Part shown: one piece after another, positions 49,415-59,069 of the stretch
How positions within the stretch are numbered: position 1 is the stretch's first letter
Layout: each line of letters begins with the position of its first letter
Assembly (NCBI GenBank): GCA_945621435.1
Contig: CALZBR010000012.1
Location: forward strand, 1-64,000
Reading direction: 5' to 3'
DNA: 64,000 bases
Source of the DNA: an uncultured Lachnospiraceae bacterium
GTDB lineage: Bacteria > Bacillota > Clostridia > Lachnospirales > Lachnospiraceae
Translations under genes and position numbers: made by a program
Notes under the pieces: generated by a model
Databases searched by the model: none
Told to the model about the DNA's origin: nothing
What the model saw: the letters and a program-made list of their open reading frames with translations, nothing else

Positions 49415-51109
49415 TTACCGTTTCCATTCGCCGGTATTCATAAAGTCTTCTGCCCGTTTTAATGCCTTCTCAATGATTTCTTTTTCGTATCCCAATACCT
49501 CCAACAGTTTTATGGCATTTCTTGTCGAAGCTTTACCCGGTTGTAATTTGTAGTTGAACTCAATATCACCATCCACGATTTCTTCTTCAAAATGATAATT
49601 ATCAAATTCCTTTTCCAACAGTCCGGTCAATTCGATATCATGAGTTGCCGCAAAACACAGAACACCCTTTTGACTCAGTGATTTCAGGATTTGCGCGGAC
49701 GCTGCAATTCGTTCCACAGTATTCGTGCCTCTCAGGACTTCGTCAACAAAGCAGAAAACCCTTTGCTTCCGGTCTGCGGCATCCAGTATTCTTTTTAATG
49801 CTTTTATTTCAACTATATAATAGCTTTCTCCGTTTTTCAGATCATCCCTTAATGCCATGGAGGAATATATTGTATAAAAGGGACTGCTATAGCTATCAGC
49901 GGAACACGTATTGACTGTTTGGGACAATATCGCATTGACTGCTACGGTCTTTAAAAAAGTGGATTTACCGGAGGCATTGGAACCTGTAAGCAGGACACTC
50001 TTTGTGGAATCAATACTATTCTTTACGGGGTCCGGTATCAAAGGATGATAACCATGATACATCTTGATGCAGTTATCACCGGATTCCTCCGTAAAGACCG
50101 GACGACACCAACCATGTGTAAGACTTTGGCGGAAGATCCAAACTGCAACTGCAGTCTCAAGGTAACCAATCATGGTAATCATCCGGTCGATATCTTCTTT
50201 GTGTTCCCGCACTTCCTTCAGCATACTGTCAAACTTTATCAGATCCACATGAAATATCATACGGATATAGTCGAACAATATACTGAAGACATCCCCCGAG
50301 GTCAGATTGGCACCGTTTCCGGCCGACATAACCCAGAAAGCACCTCTTGACATGGATTTTACATTATTATAACATTTCTTGATACAATCCAATTCGCCCT
50401 GACATTCCGTCAGCTTCAGTTTTTCCACTTCACTGCAGGTATCCAGGAGCCTCAGTATATAGGCAAAGCTTGTAATGTATGCCTCAATCTCGCCTTTCTC
50501 CTTGAAATAGGATATGATATTATACATCATCAAACCTACAATTCCTGCAATTCCAAGTGAAAAATTTAGCCACAGCAAAGCTATAAAAGGAAGAAACATC
50601 AGGTCAGGTATCAGATGCTTACTTATCTTTCGTTCTCCCAGATAATCAAGGTTTTCAATGTATTCATACAACGAATATTTGCCCGTATAACCAAGCTTAT
50701 GCATTTTATATTGAAAACGAACCCTTTCATCAGGATTCTCTTCAAAACATTTCATGACCTTCTCAAAATGCTCCAATGAGTCTCTATCCTGCTTAAGCGT
50801 TCTCAGCATATAATACAGATATTCTTCTCCGGAAGCGGACATCGTATAATTCATACGCTTAAAAATCTCATCCAGTCCAAGATCATTCCATGTGATATCA
50901 TCAATCTGACACTCCGACTTGTGTCTCTCATAATAGCTTCCCATGCGCATAAATCGTTCGGGAGAATAACTTTTATCCGACAGTTTCGTATAGTTATGGT
51001 ACAACTCCCCGATAAATTCTTTCTCCCGCTTTCTCGCACGATAAGCCTCCAATGCGATGATAAAAACCGCAAAGCCCACAAGCGAAGCCAGCATAATCAC
51101 AAATTCCAT
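49415..51109 (-). CDS. Membrane-anchored MutS-family ATPase
   Basis: Hydrophobic N-terminus and mid-protein TM pair; LLTGSNASGKSTFLKTVAVNAIL; VFCFVDEVLRGTNTVERIAASAQIL. Confidence 0.88.
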   Translation of the reverse strand: MEFVIMLASLVGFAVFIIALEAYRARKREKEFIGELYHNYTKLSDKSYSPERFMRMGSYYERHKSECQIDDITWNDLGLDEIFKRMNYTMSASGEEYLYYMLRTLKQDRDSLEHFEKVMKCFEENPDERVRFQYKMHKLGYTGKYSLYEYIENLDYLGERKISKHLIPDLMFLPFIALLWLNFSLGIAGIVGLMMYNIISYFKEKGEIEAYITSFAYILRLLDTCSEVEKLKLTECQGELDCIKKCYNNVKSMSRGAFWVMSAGNGANLTSGDVFSILFDYIRMIFHVDLIKFDSMLKEVREHKEDIDRMITMIGYLETAVAVWIFRQSLTHGWCRPVFTEESGDNCIKMYHGYHPLIPDPVKNSIDSTKSVLLTGSNASGKSTFLKTVAVNAILSQTVNTCSADSYSSPFYTIYSSMALRDDLKNGESYYIVEIKALKRILDAADRKQRVFCFVDEVLRGTNTVERIAASAQILKSLSQKGVLCFAATHDIELTGLLEKEFDNYHFEEEIVDGDIEFNYKLQPGKASTRNAIKLLEVLGYEKEIIEKALKRAEDFMNTGEWKR

Positions 51110-51130
51110 AATATGATTTCATCTCCTATT

Positions 51131-52597
51131 TTAGATGGCAAGGAAAAACTTAAGCAGGAAAATCATTGACAAAACGTAAGTCAGTACTGATACCTCCTTT
51201 GCTTTTCCTGTAAATATCTTGATAATGGTAAATGAAATCAGTCCGAGACCAATCGCATGCCCAATGGAACCGGAAACCGGCATACCGATCAACATCAACG
51301 TTACGGGAACAGACTGTGATATATCATCCATGTCGATATTCTTAATACCTGAAATCATCAGCACGCCTACATAAATCAGTGCGGAAGAAGTTGCTGCCGG
51401 CGGGATGATTGCGGCTATGGGTGCCAGGAACATACATGCAAGGAACAATACACCTGTCGTAAACGCTGTCAGTCCGGTTCTTCCACCCGCTTCCACACCG
51501 GAAGCAGACTCCACAAAGGTAGTCACAGTAGAGGTACCTGTTGCAGAACCAACCACGGTTCCCACTGCGTCAGCCATAAGGGCTTCCTTCATGTTTTCCA
51601 TTTTCCCGTCCTTATTGAGCATACCTGCTCTGGACGCAGTCCCGACCAAAGTTCCAATGGTATCAAACATATCGATGATACAAAATGTGACAATCAGTGT
51701 TATAATGGTAAACCCACCAATCTCTACAAAACCTGCAAAGTTAAATTTAAACAAGGTTGTATTCACCATATCCTGAACCGGTGGAAGGAATCCTTCCGCT
51801 TTTACGCCTTCAAACGGATTCACCTTCAGAAACAATGCCTGTCCTGCCCAGTGAAGTACACTTGAAACCAACATTCCCAGAATAACTGCCGCCTTTACTC
51901 CCCTATGCGCCAGCGCAATGATCACAAACAGACCGACAAACATTGTCACAACAGATAATACCATTGCCGGATAAGCCTCTCCCATGGTTTCTTTTGCCAG
52001 ACCCGCTGTCAGTGAACCAAAGAAATCCCTCATTGCATAATAACAATTATTCCCTAATCTGTTACCCTCAGCATCAAAATATTCCTGTGCAAAATTTTGA
52101 ATTCCGGCATTGGAACCAAGTCCGATATTCATCAGCATAAGTCCGATTGCCGGCGCAATTCCCTGCCGTATCCCGAGCGGAATGGACTCCACAATCTTTT
52201 CTCTGACGTTCAACAGGGAAAGCGCAATGAATATGATACCTTCAATCAGAATAATACACAGCGCTGTCTGATATGCTCCCAGATAAGTCATTCCCGTCAT
52301 ACCTGCAATGTTTGCAACAACAACTGCAAAGAAGCTGTTTAACCCCATACCCGGTGCCATGGCAAAAGGCTTATTTGCAAGAAATGCCATGGTAAACATT
52401 CCAACCGCAGAAGCAATGCAGGTGGCCATAAACACACCATTCCACAATTCATTACCGCCATTTGCCCTGAATCCTGTTAACAGATTGGGATTCAGCGCTA
52501 TGATGTATGCCATTGTCATAAATGTTGTGAGTCCGGCAACAATCTCTGTTTTTACCGTGGTATGATTTTCTTCCAGCTTGAATACTTTTTGTAACAT
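51131..52597 (-). CDS. NCS2 family purine (xanthine/guanine/hypoxanthine) permease, AzgA/PbuG type
   Basis: VKTEIVAGLTTFMTMAYIIALNPNLL; FAMAPGMGLNSFFA; VVGSATGTSTVTTFVESASGVEAGGRTGLTA. Confidence 0.95.
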   Translation of the reverse strand: MLQKVFKLEENHTTVKTEIVAGLTTFMTMAYIIALNPNLLTGFRANGGNELWNGVFMATCIASAVGMFTMAFLANKPFAMAPGMGLNSFFAVVVANIAGMTGMTYLGAYQTALCIILIEGIIFIALSLLNVREKIVESIPLGIRQGIAPAIGLMLMNIGLGSNAGIQNFAQEYFDAEGNRLGNNCYYAMRDFFGSLTAGLAKETMGEAYPAMVLSVVTMFVGLFVIIALAHRGVKAAVILGMLVSSVLHWAGQALFLKVNPFEGVKAEGFLPPVQDMVNTTLFKFNFAGFVEIGGFTIITLIVTFCIIDMFDTIGTLVGTASRAGMLNKDGKMENMKEALMADAVGTVVGSATGTSTVTTFVESASGVEAGGRTGLTAFTTGVLFLACMFLAPIAAIIPPAATSSALIYVGVLMISGIKNIDMDDISQSVPVTLMLIGMPVSGSIGHAIGLGLISFTIIKIFTGKAKEVSVLTYVLSMIFLLKFFLAI

Positions 52598-52675
52598 CTT
52601 TTTCTCCCCTCCGTTTGAAATACATGGAAACGAATAATGAACAGGTAACCTTTTACTGAAAACGCTTTAATAAGA

Positions 52676-53977
52676 TCAGGATTGCAGGATACGTTTCGCA
52701 ATCGCGTCACACCTATGGTAAATACTTTCTGCACTCTCTCCAACAAAATATTCACCATTCCGATACAATACCCTACCATTTACTATGGTCATCAGCACAT
52801 TGGAATTATTACCGCTATACACAAGATTCTTGGGAATATTATTCAACGGATGCATATTGGGACGATTCATGTCAATCATGATCAAATCCGCATATTTTCC
52901 TCTCGCCAAAACATCCGCCGAATTCAAATGCATTGCTTTTGCACCGTGAACTGTTGCCATTCTCAGGGCTCGTACGGCATCCAGGCTGGAGGCATCCCCT
53001 TCTCTGACCTTACTCAATACCGAAACAAGATACATTTCTTTAAACATATCCAGGCTGTTATTACTTGCAGGACCATCTGTACCGATTGCCACTGCTATTT
53101 TCTTCTTATCCATTTCAGCAATCGGTGCAATTCCGCTTGCAAGCTTCAGATTCGAGGCCGGATTGGTGATTGCATACAGTCTGCGTCTCCGAAACACTTC
53201 GATATCCTCTGCTGTCATGTGAACACAATGAAAACAGCCGCCTCCAAAATCAAAAACACCCATTGTATCCAGGAAAACCGCAGGTGTCATACCATATTTC
53301 TTCTTGCATTCTTCCACTTCCTTAACGGTCTCTGCAAGATGAGTATAAACCGGTGCTTTATAGCGATGTGCGAGTCTTGACACTTTGTAGAGCAAATCCT
53401 TACTGCAGGTATATTCCGCATGAAATCCCATCTGATAACTGATCAGCGGATTCTTGGAATTCCATTTTATATACTGTTCTTCCATTTCCTCCGGGGAAGA
53501 AGTAAAATCGTTTAACCCACTGGTAAGCACACATCTCATTCCCATATCCATACATGCCCTTGCAGTAACGTCCGGCTTCAGATACATATCGAAAATTGAT
53601 GTGATACCGGAAGACAAATACTCAAGGATTGCAAGCTTTGTCAATTCATAAATATCTTCTTCCGTCAGCTTTTCCTCCATCGGAAACACCATCTCATTCA
53701 GCCAACGCTGCAACGGAAGGTCATCCGCAAAGGAACGCAGAAAAGTCATGGCAGAATGAGTATGCGCATTCTTAAATCCGGGCATTAGCAAATTATTTTT
53801 ACAGTCAATTTCCAATTCCCAGTTCGGTTTGACAACCACCTTGTCATTCTCATCTTCCTTATTGTCATTATCCACGATATAACATATTTTATCATTCTTT
53901 ATCCATATTTCTCCATGAAATACAGCTCTGTTTCTTTCCATGGTCAGAATTCTTGCATTGTATAGTCTGATATTCAA
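52676..53977 (-). CDS. Amidohydrolase-family deaminase (SsnA / MTA-SAH deaminase type)
   Basis: LLMPGFKNAHTHSAMTFLRSFADDLPLQRWL; GFHAEYTCS; HLAET; GTDGPASNNSLDMFKEM. Confidence 0.92.
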   Translation of the reverse strand: MNIRLYNARILTMERNRAVFHGEIWIKNDKICYIVDNDNKEDENDKVVVKPNWELEIDCKNNLLMPGFKNAHTHSAMTFLRSFADDLPLQRWLNEMVFPMEEKLTEEDIYELTKLAILEYLSSGITSIFDMYLKPDVTARACMDMGMRCVLTSGLNDFTSSPEEMEEQYIKWNSKNPLISYQMGFHAEYTCSKDLLYKVSRLAHRYKAPVYTHLAETVKEVEECKKKYGMTPAVFLDTMGVFDFGGGCFHCVHMTAEDIEVFRRRRLYAITNPASNLKLASGIAPIAEMDKKKIAVAIGTDGPASNNSLDMFKEMYLVSVLSKVREGDASSLDAVRALRMATVHGAKAMHLNSADVLARGKYADLIMIDMNRPNMHPLNNIPKNLVYSGNNSNVLMTIVNGRVLYRNGEYFVGESAESIYHRCDAIAKRILQS

Positions 53978-54393
53978 TTGATAGATTCACCTCCAAAAGC
54001 ATACGGTAATAATTGTTCCAGTCTGTATTCTTTAAAATCTTCCTCGCTCTTTGCAACCAAGACAACCAGATCCTTTGTCGCAAATTCACTTAATGCTTGT
54101 CTGCAAATACCGCAGGGATAAGCATACTCAGTTGCAGCTTTCCCCTTCAGACCGCCGGAGATTGCAATCGCCTTGAATTCTCTTTCTCCTTCACTGACTG
54201 CCTTGAATAACGCTGTTCGTTCTGCACAATTCGTAGCTCCGAAAGATGCATTTTCAATATTGCACCCGTGATATATCGCGCCGTCTTTTGATATCAATGC
54301 CGCTCCGACGGTATATCCGGAATATGGAGCATAGGCTTTCTCTCTGGCCTGTATTGCTTCTCTTACAAGAAGCCTTTTGACATCCTCTTTCAT
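53974..54393 (-). CDS. cdd: Cytidine deaminase
   Basis: AYAPYSGYTVGAALISKDGAIYHGCNIENASFGATNCAERTALFKAVSEG; YPCGICRQALSEF. Confidence 0.97.
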   Translation of the reverse strand: MKEDVKRLLVREAIQAREKAYAPYSGYTVGAALISKDGAIYHGCNIENASFGATNCAERTALFKAVSEGEREFKAIAISGGLKGKAATEYAYPCGICRQALSEFATKDLVVLVAKSEEDFKEYRLEQLLPYAFGGESIN

Positions 54394-55220
54394 TATGCTT
54401 TCATCCTTTTAACAGACTCCGTTATCAATCTGGCAAAGTTCGGTGCAGCCTTGTCTGCCGCTTCCTGTACTTCCTCATGCGTCAGCGGCTTCTCCGTGAT
54501 CCCTGCCGCCATATTACATATACAGGAAATACCGCATATTTTCATTCCCATATGCCTGGCGGCTATCGCTTCCACGACGGTACTCATACCCACGGCGTCT
54601 CCTCCCAGGGTTCTTAACATACGGACTTCTGCCGGAGATTCAAAGGACGGACCGGTCACCTGTACATAGCTCCCTTCCTGAATAGGAATTCCATTTTCAT
54701 CTGCAGCTGCTTTTATCATTTCCTGAAGCTCCGGCGTATAAACTGCAGACATATCCGGGAATCTGACACCAAGTTCCTCGATATTTGGTCCAATCAAGGG
54801 ATTCGGGGCAAACAGGGAAATATGGTCTTTAATCATCATCAGATCTCCGGCACGGAAATCGTTGTTTATTCCTCCGGCTGCATTCGTAAGGAATAAAATC
54901 CCTGCCCCCATAAGCTTCATCAGCCTGACCGGTAATACCACGTCACTGATGGGATATCCTTCATAATAATGCACGCGGCCTTTCATGCAAACCACCGGGA
55001 TCTCATCTATATAGCCAAAAATAAATTTTCCGGCATGTCCCGGTACCGTAGATACCGGAAAGCCTTCAATATCACCATAAGATAGTTCATACTCCACGCG
55101 AATATGCTCCGCATAGTCCCCCAGACCGGAGCCAAGAATAATCGCAATCTCAGGCACAAAATCCGTTTTACTTCTCAGACATTTGTAACAATTCATCAGC
55201 TTGTCATAAACAGTTCCCAT
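54393..55220 (-). CDS. punA: Purine-nucleoside phosphorylase
   Basis: EIAIILGSGLGDYAEHI; FPVSTVPGHAGKFIFG; FLTNAAGGINNDF; VGMSTVVEAIAARHMGMKICGISCICNMAAG. Confidence 0.96.
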   Translation of the reverse strand: MGTVYDKLMNCYKCLRSKTDFVPEIAIILGSGLGDYAEHIRVEYELSYGDIEGFPVSTVPGHAGKFIFGYIDEIPVVCMKGRVHYYEGYPISDVVLPVRLMKLMGAGILFLTNAAGGINNDFRAGDLMMIKDHISLFAPNPLIGPNIEELGVRFPDMSAVYTPELQEMIKAAADENGIPIQEGSYVQVTGPSFESPAEVRMLRTLGGDAVGMSTVVEAIAARHMGMKICGISCICNMAAGITEKPLTHEEVQEAADKAAPNFARLITESVKRMKA

Positions 55221-55292
55221 TGATTTTGATACCTCCCCTTTTTATACTGTTATTATACAAAAGGAGCTGCAAAAAAGCAATGAATTTAATCA

Positions 55293-55329
55293 TAGCCCCG
55301 AAAACACGATGCCGGTGTTTTCGAGGCTA
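55293..55329 (-). terminator. Stem-loop downstream of spoIVA (probable terminator)
   Basis: TAGCCTCGAAAACAC-(7)-GTGTTTTCGGGGCTA: 15-bp stem with one G-U; weak T tail. Confidence 0.6.
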
Positions 55330-55343
55330 TTGATACTCCGCTG

Positions 55344-56825
55344 TCAGATGATGATACACACCATTCCGCCATTTGAATCATTCACTATTTTTTGCATGGT
55401 ATCCTGGAGCTTCAGCTGGCTTTCCTCCCCGACAACAGCTACCTTGGCAGTGATGCCATCGTTTACAAGCTGCTCCACTGTTTTTCCAAAAATGTTCGTA
55501 TCCCACATCCCCTTTGTTGCATCCGATTGGTTGATATAACTGATCAAATCCTTTGCCTGCTCTTCCGTACCCACGATCGGCGCGATTTCGGTCTCAATAT
55601 TAGCACGTATCATATGTATCGAGGGACTGCTGGCTTTGATTTTTACGCCAAATTTACTTCCGTGCTTGATCAGTTCCGGTTTCTCTAACGTGATCTCTTC
55701 TTTCTCGGGAGTCACCACTCCATAGCCTTTGATTCTGACCATATTAACCGCATCCAATACTTTCGTGTATTCTTTCTTCATTTCAGCAAAATGCTTCAAT
55801 TTCTGAATCAACTGATATTCATCACTTATGCTTTCTCCCACCATGTCGGTAAGCATCTGATAATAATAGGTTTCTTCCACATCCAGCAACACACGGATAC
55901 AGCCATCTGAAAGGTTTACGGATTCCGTCTTACATTTTCTGATATATTCGCATTCCATTTGGATCGGATTCTCCAATACATCTCTGATGCTGGTATATTC
56001 CTTCATCAGATCTCTGACTTTCTCCACCAGCGTTACTTTCATATCATTATCTTCCGGCAGCATTTCCACCCATTTGGGCATATAAAACTCCATGGAGGAA
56101 ATGGGAAACTCATACAGGACATTCTCAAGCAGCATGTTGATATCCTCTTTTTTCATCTGTTCACAGTTTACCGGAATTGCAGTAACCTCATACTTATTTT
56201 TGATCTCCATGGCAGTGTTCCTGGCATCTTCCGAATAAGGTTTTCTGCTGTTAACGAGAACCAAAAAGGGTTTCCCAAGCTTTTTTAATGCAACTATGGT
56301 TTTCTTTTCGGCTTCTATGTAGTTTTCTCTGGGAATCTCTCCAAAACTACCGTCAGTTGTTACCACCAAACCAATCGTAGAATGATCATTCATAACCTTA
56401 TCCGTCCCGATTTCAGCGGCCTGTGTAAATGGTATCTCATATTCAAACCATGGTGTCCTGACCATTCTCTCTGTGTCCTCTTCCATATGACCGGCTGCGC
56501 CTTCAACCATATATCCGACACAGTCAATCAGCCTCACAGACACCTGAATGTCTCCGTTCAATGTGATATTTGCCGCCTCATTCGGAATAAACTTGGGTTC
56601 TGTTGTTGTTATTGTTTTTCCTCCGGCACTCTGTGGCATCTCGTCCTGTGCCCTTTGCTTCGCATGCTCATCCTCCATATAAGGAAGAACCAGCTCCTCC
56701 ATAAATCTCTTGATAAATGTGGATTTGCCGGTTCGTACAGGGCCAAGTATCCCTATATAAATCTCCCCTCCGGTACGTTGTTGTATATCCCGATACAAGT
56801 CGTAAGTACTTGATACATGTTCCAT
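55344..56825 (-). CDS. spoIVA: Stage IV sporulation protein A
   Basis: DLYRDIQQRTGGEIYIGILGPVRTGKSTFIKRFMEELVLPYMED; C-terminal GGMVCIII. Confidence 0.97.
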   Translation of the reverse strand: MEHVSSTYDLYRDIQQRTGGEIYIGILGPVRTGKSTFIKRFMEELVLPYMEDEHAKQRAQDEMPQSAGGKTITTTEPKFIPNEAANITLNGDIQVSVRLIDCVGYMVEGAAGHMEEDTERMVRTPWFEYEIPFTQAAEIGTDKVMNDHSTIGLVVTTDGSFGEIPRENYIEAEKKTIVALKKLGKPFLVLVNSRKPYSEDARNTAMEIKNKYEVTAIPVNCEQMKKEDINMLLENVLYEFPISSMEFYMPKWVEMLPEDNDMKVTLVEKVRDLMKEYTSIRDVLENPIQMECEYIRKCKTESVNLSDGCIRVLLDVEETYYYQMLTDMVGESISDEYQLIQKLKHFAEMKKEYTKVLDAVNMVRIKGYGVVTPEKEEITLEKPELIKHGSKFGVKIKASSPSIHMIRANIETEIAPIVGTEEQAKDLISYINQSDATKGMWDTNIFGKTVEQLVNDGITAKVAVVGEESQLKLQDTMQKIVNDSNGGMVCIII

Positions 56826-56832
56826 AGCAAAA

Positions 56833-56871
56833 GCCTCCTGTCATATCCTATCAAAAGATATGCCGGGAGGC
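56833..56871 (-). promoter_or_regulatory. Stem-loop overlapping the SD of spoIVA (probably also the tyrS terminator)
   Basis: mRNA GCCTCC-CGG-CATATC ... GATATG-ACA-GGAGGC-TTTTGCT-ATG: two 6-bp helices around a 3x3 internal loop; 3' arm is the SD. Confidence 0.65.
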
Positions 56872-56902
56872 CTGAATTCATTCGATATTTCTTTACTATT
56901 CT

Positions 56903-58129
56903 TTAATTCTTAACAACTTTCTTGAAATTCTTTTTACCGCGTCTTACCATGATACCTTCTCCGGCAAATACTTCAGGACTATACGTAGTCTTGATATCTG
57001 TAATTTTTTCATTCTCTACCGTAACCCCGCCCTGTTCTACGGCACGTCTAGCCTCAGATCTGGATGCTGTCAGTCCCGCCTTAACAAGAACCCCGAGAAT
57101 ATCAATGGTTCCGTTTATGAAATCGCTGTCTTCCAACGCACAGGTAGGCATATCGGCTCCCTGTGCACCGCCTGCAAAAAGTGCTCTGGCGCTTTCTCTC
57201 GCTTTCTCGGCCTCCTCGGTGCCATGTACCAGCTGGGTAAGTTCAAAGGCAAGAATTTCTTTTGCCTGATTCAACTGGCTGCCTTCCCATTTTGCCATCT
57301 CATCAATCTGCTCTAAAGGAAGGAAAGTCAGCATACGCAAGCATTTGATAACATCTGCATCCGATACGTTTCTCCAGTACTGGAAGAACTCATAGGGAGA
57401 AGTCTTCTCGGGATCAAGCCAAACAGCACCCTTCTGTGTCTTACCCATCTTTTTGCCTTCGGAATTGAGCAGCAGGGTAATCGTCATTGCATATGCGTCT
57501 TTTCCCAGCTTTCTGCGAATCAGCTCCGTACCGCCCAGCATGTTGCTCCACTGATCATCACCACCGAACTGCATATTACATCCGTACTTCTCGTAGAGGC
57601 AAAGGAAATCGTAGCTCTGCATGATCATGTAATTGAACTCCAGGAAGCTCAGTCCCTTCTCCATACGCTGCTTATAGCATTCTGCTGTCAGCATTCTGTT
57701 AACGGAGAAATGAGCACCAATATCCCTGATAAACTCAATGTAGTTCAAATCTCTCAGCCAGTCGGCATTGTTTACCATCATGGCCTTGTCTTCACCAAAC
57801 TCGATGAAACGGCTCATCTGCTTCTTAAAGCACTCACAGTTGTGATCGATGGTCTCTTTGGTCATCATGCTTCTCATGTCGGTTCTTCCGGAAGGATCGC
57901 CTATCATAGCGGTTCCGCCACCGATCAATGCAATCGGTTTGTTTCCTGCCATCTGAAGCCTCTTCATCAGGCACAAAGCCATGAAATGTCCCACATGCAG
58001 ACTGTCTGCAGTAGGATCAAAACCGATGTAAAAAACGGCTTTCCCATTGTTGATCAGTTCCTTAATCTCTTCTTCGTCTGTCAGTTGCGCAAGCAACCCT
58101 CTTGCTTTCAATTCATCAAATACAGTCAT
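56903..58129 (-). CDS. tyrS: Tyrosyl-tRNA synthetase
   Basis: [65 protein letters not shown]. Start trimmed because the track extension covers the T-box terminator. Confidence 0.97.
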   Translation of the reverse strand: MTVFDELKARGLLAQLTDEEEIKELINNGKAVFYIGFDPTADSLHVGHFMALCLMKRLQMAGNKPIALIGGGTAMIGDPSGRTDMRSMMTKETIDHNCECFKKQMSRFIEFGEDKAMMVNNADWLRDLNYIEFIRDIGAHFSVNRMLTAECYKQRMEKGLSFLEFNYMIMQSYDFLCLYEKYGCNMQFGGDDQWSNMLGGTELIRRKLGKDAYAMTITLLLNSEGKKMGKTQKGAVWLDPEKTSPYEFFQYWRNVSDADVIKCLRMLTFLPLEQIDEMAKWEGSQLNQAKEILAFELTQLVHGTEEAEKARESARALFAGGAQGADMPTCALEDSDFINGTIDILGVLVKAGLTASRSEARRAVEQGGVTVENEKITDIKTTYSPEVFAGEGIMVRRGKKNFKKVVKN

Positions 58130-58164
58130 TTTTTTCCTCCCTTTCTCAATTGTTCTACCGGTTT

Positions 58165-58455
58165 TCCTGCAGGCAATAAAAAAACTCACCCTTTCTTCAA
58201 AAGGGTGAGTTCTCACTCACGTTACCACCTAATGTTCCCGTACAACTCACGCTGCAACGGCTCTACAAGTATCAAACAATACTCTCGGCTGATATCGGTG
58301 CCTGCCGTCAAAGCCTACTCTGCGCTGAAATCTCATCAGTGCATTTGGGTTTGCTGCTCCAAGATGTATTCCCGTCCGACTCCTCGCGCCTCTCACCATC
58401 CGGCTGCTCTCTGTGAAAAGTTGATGAACAGTACTCCTTCTCTTCTACGCATTTA
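58165..58455 (-). ncRNA. Tyr T-box leader riboswitch of tyrS
   Basis: mRNA contains specifier-loop-like GGGAATACATC (TAC at 58368-58366), T-box-like ACATTAGGTGGTAACGTG, and terminator AACTCACCCTTTTGAAGAAAGGGTGAGTTTTTTT. Confidence 0.88.
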
Positions 58456-58479
58456 ATATATTCCGTAAATATGGTGTTA

Positions 58480-58507
58480 ATTATATCACGCATAAAGAAC
58501 TTGTCAA
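58480..58507 (-). promoter_or_regulatory. SigA-type promoter for the T-box/tyrS transcript
   Basis: TTGACA-(16 nt)-TATAAT, perfect consensus hexamers, immediately upstream of the T-box. Confidence 0.8.
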
Positions 58508-58578
58508 GAAAAACTTTTCCAAATCAGCCCAAATCAGCTTCAAATGAGCTCCAAATTGGATTCAGAAACCTATATCTC

Positions 58579-59019
58579 TTATTCTGCATCAAAAAAACGA
58601 TCCAAATTCACAAGGCATCGATACAGAATCTCCATTTCTTCATCACTCAGATTTTTCACAATCGCTTTTATCATGTTTTTGTGAAAATCTCTATGATGAT
58701 AAAAAGCCTTTTTCCCCTTTTCGGTCAGAGTGACAAGCACCACACGTTTATCTTCAGAGCTTCTCGTTCTGATAATATAACCTTTCTTTTCCAAACCGTT
58801 CATATTTGTGGTCAGGGTACTTACGGTTACAGACAGTTTATGCGCAATTGCAGACATATTATTCTGTTCATCTATGCCGATAGCTTCGATAATGTGCATG
58901 TCATTATTGGTAATATCCCTGAATTCTTCCGTAATAACCGCTTCCGCTTCCATGTCCATAACATGATAGAATAGGTTTACAAGAAGCTCATTTATCGACC
59001 TTTTTGATGTCCGCGCCAT
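58579..59019 (-). CDS. MarR family regulator, probably FabT-like
   Basis: NNMSAIAHKLSVTVSTLTTNMNGLEKKGYIIRTRSSEDKRVVLVTLTEKGKKAFYHH; next to fabH. Confidence 0.9.
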   Translation of the reverse strand: MARTSKRSINELLVNLFYHVMDMEAEAVITEEFRDITNNDMHIIEAIGIDEQNNMSAIAHKLSVTVSTLTTNMNGLEKKGYIIRTRSSEDKRVVLVTLTEKGKKAFYHHRDFHKNMIKAIVKNLSDEEMEILYRCLVNLDRFFDAE

Positions 59020-59069
59020 GTTTCTCCCTCCCTTTTTGAAACAGCGTGAATCAGGAACGGCTTATTTCT

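Noticed and set aside
55221-55343. Possible purine riboswitch upstream of punA
   Set aside because: The region contains the spoIVA terminator hairpin and little else; no recognisable purine aptamer core by eye.
58130-58216. N-terminal extension of the TyrRS ORF ([29 protein letters not shown])
   Set aside because: Covers the T-box terminator; canonical TyrRS start is at 58129.
58308-58493. 61-aa minus-strand ORF upstream of tyrS
   Set aside because: Lies inside the tyrS T-box leader; sequence is explained by RNA structure.
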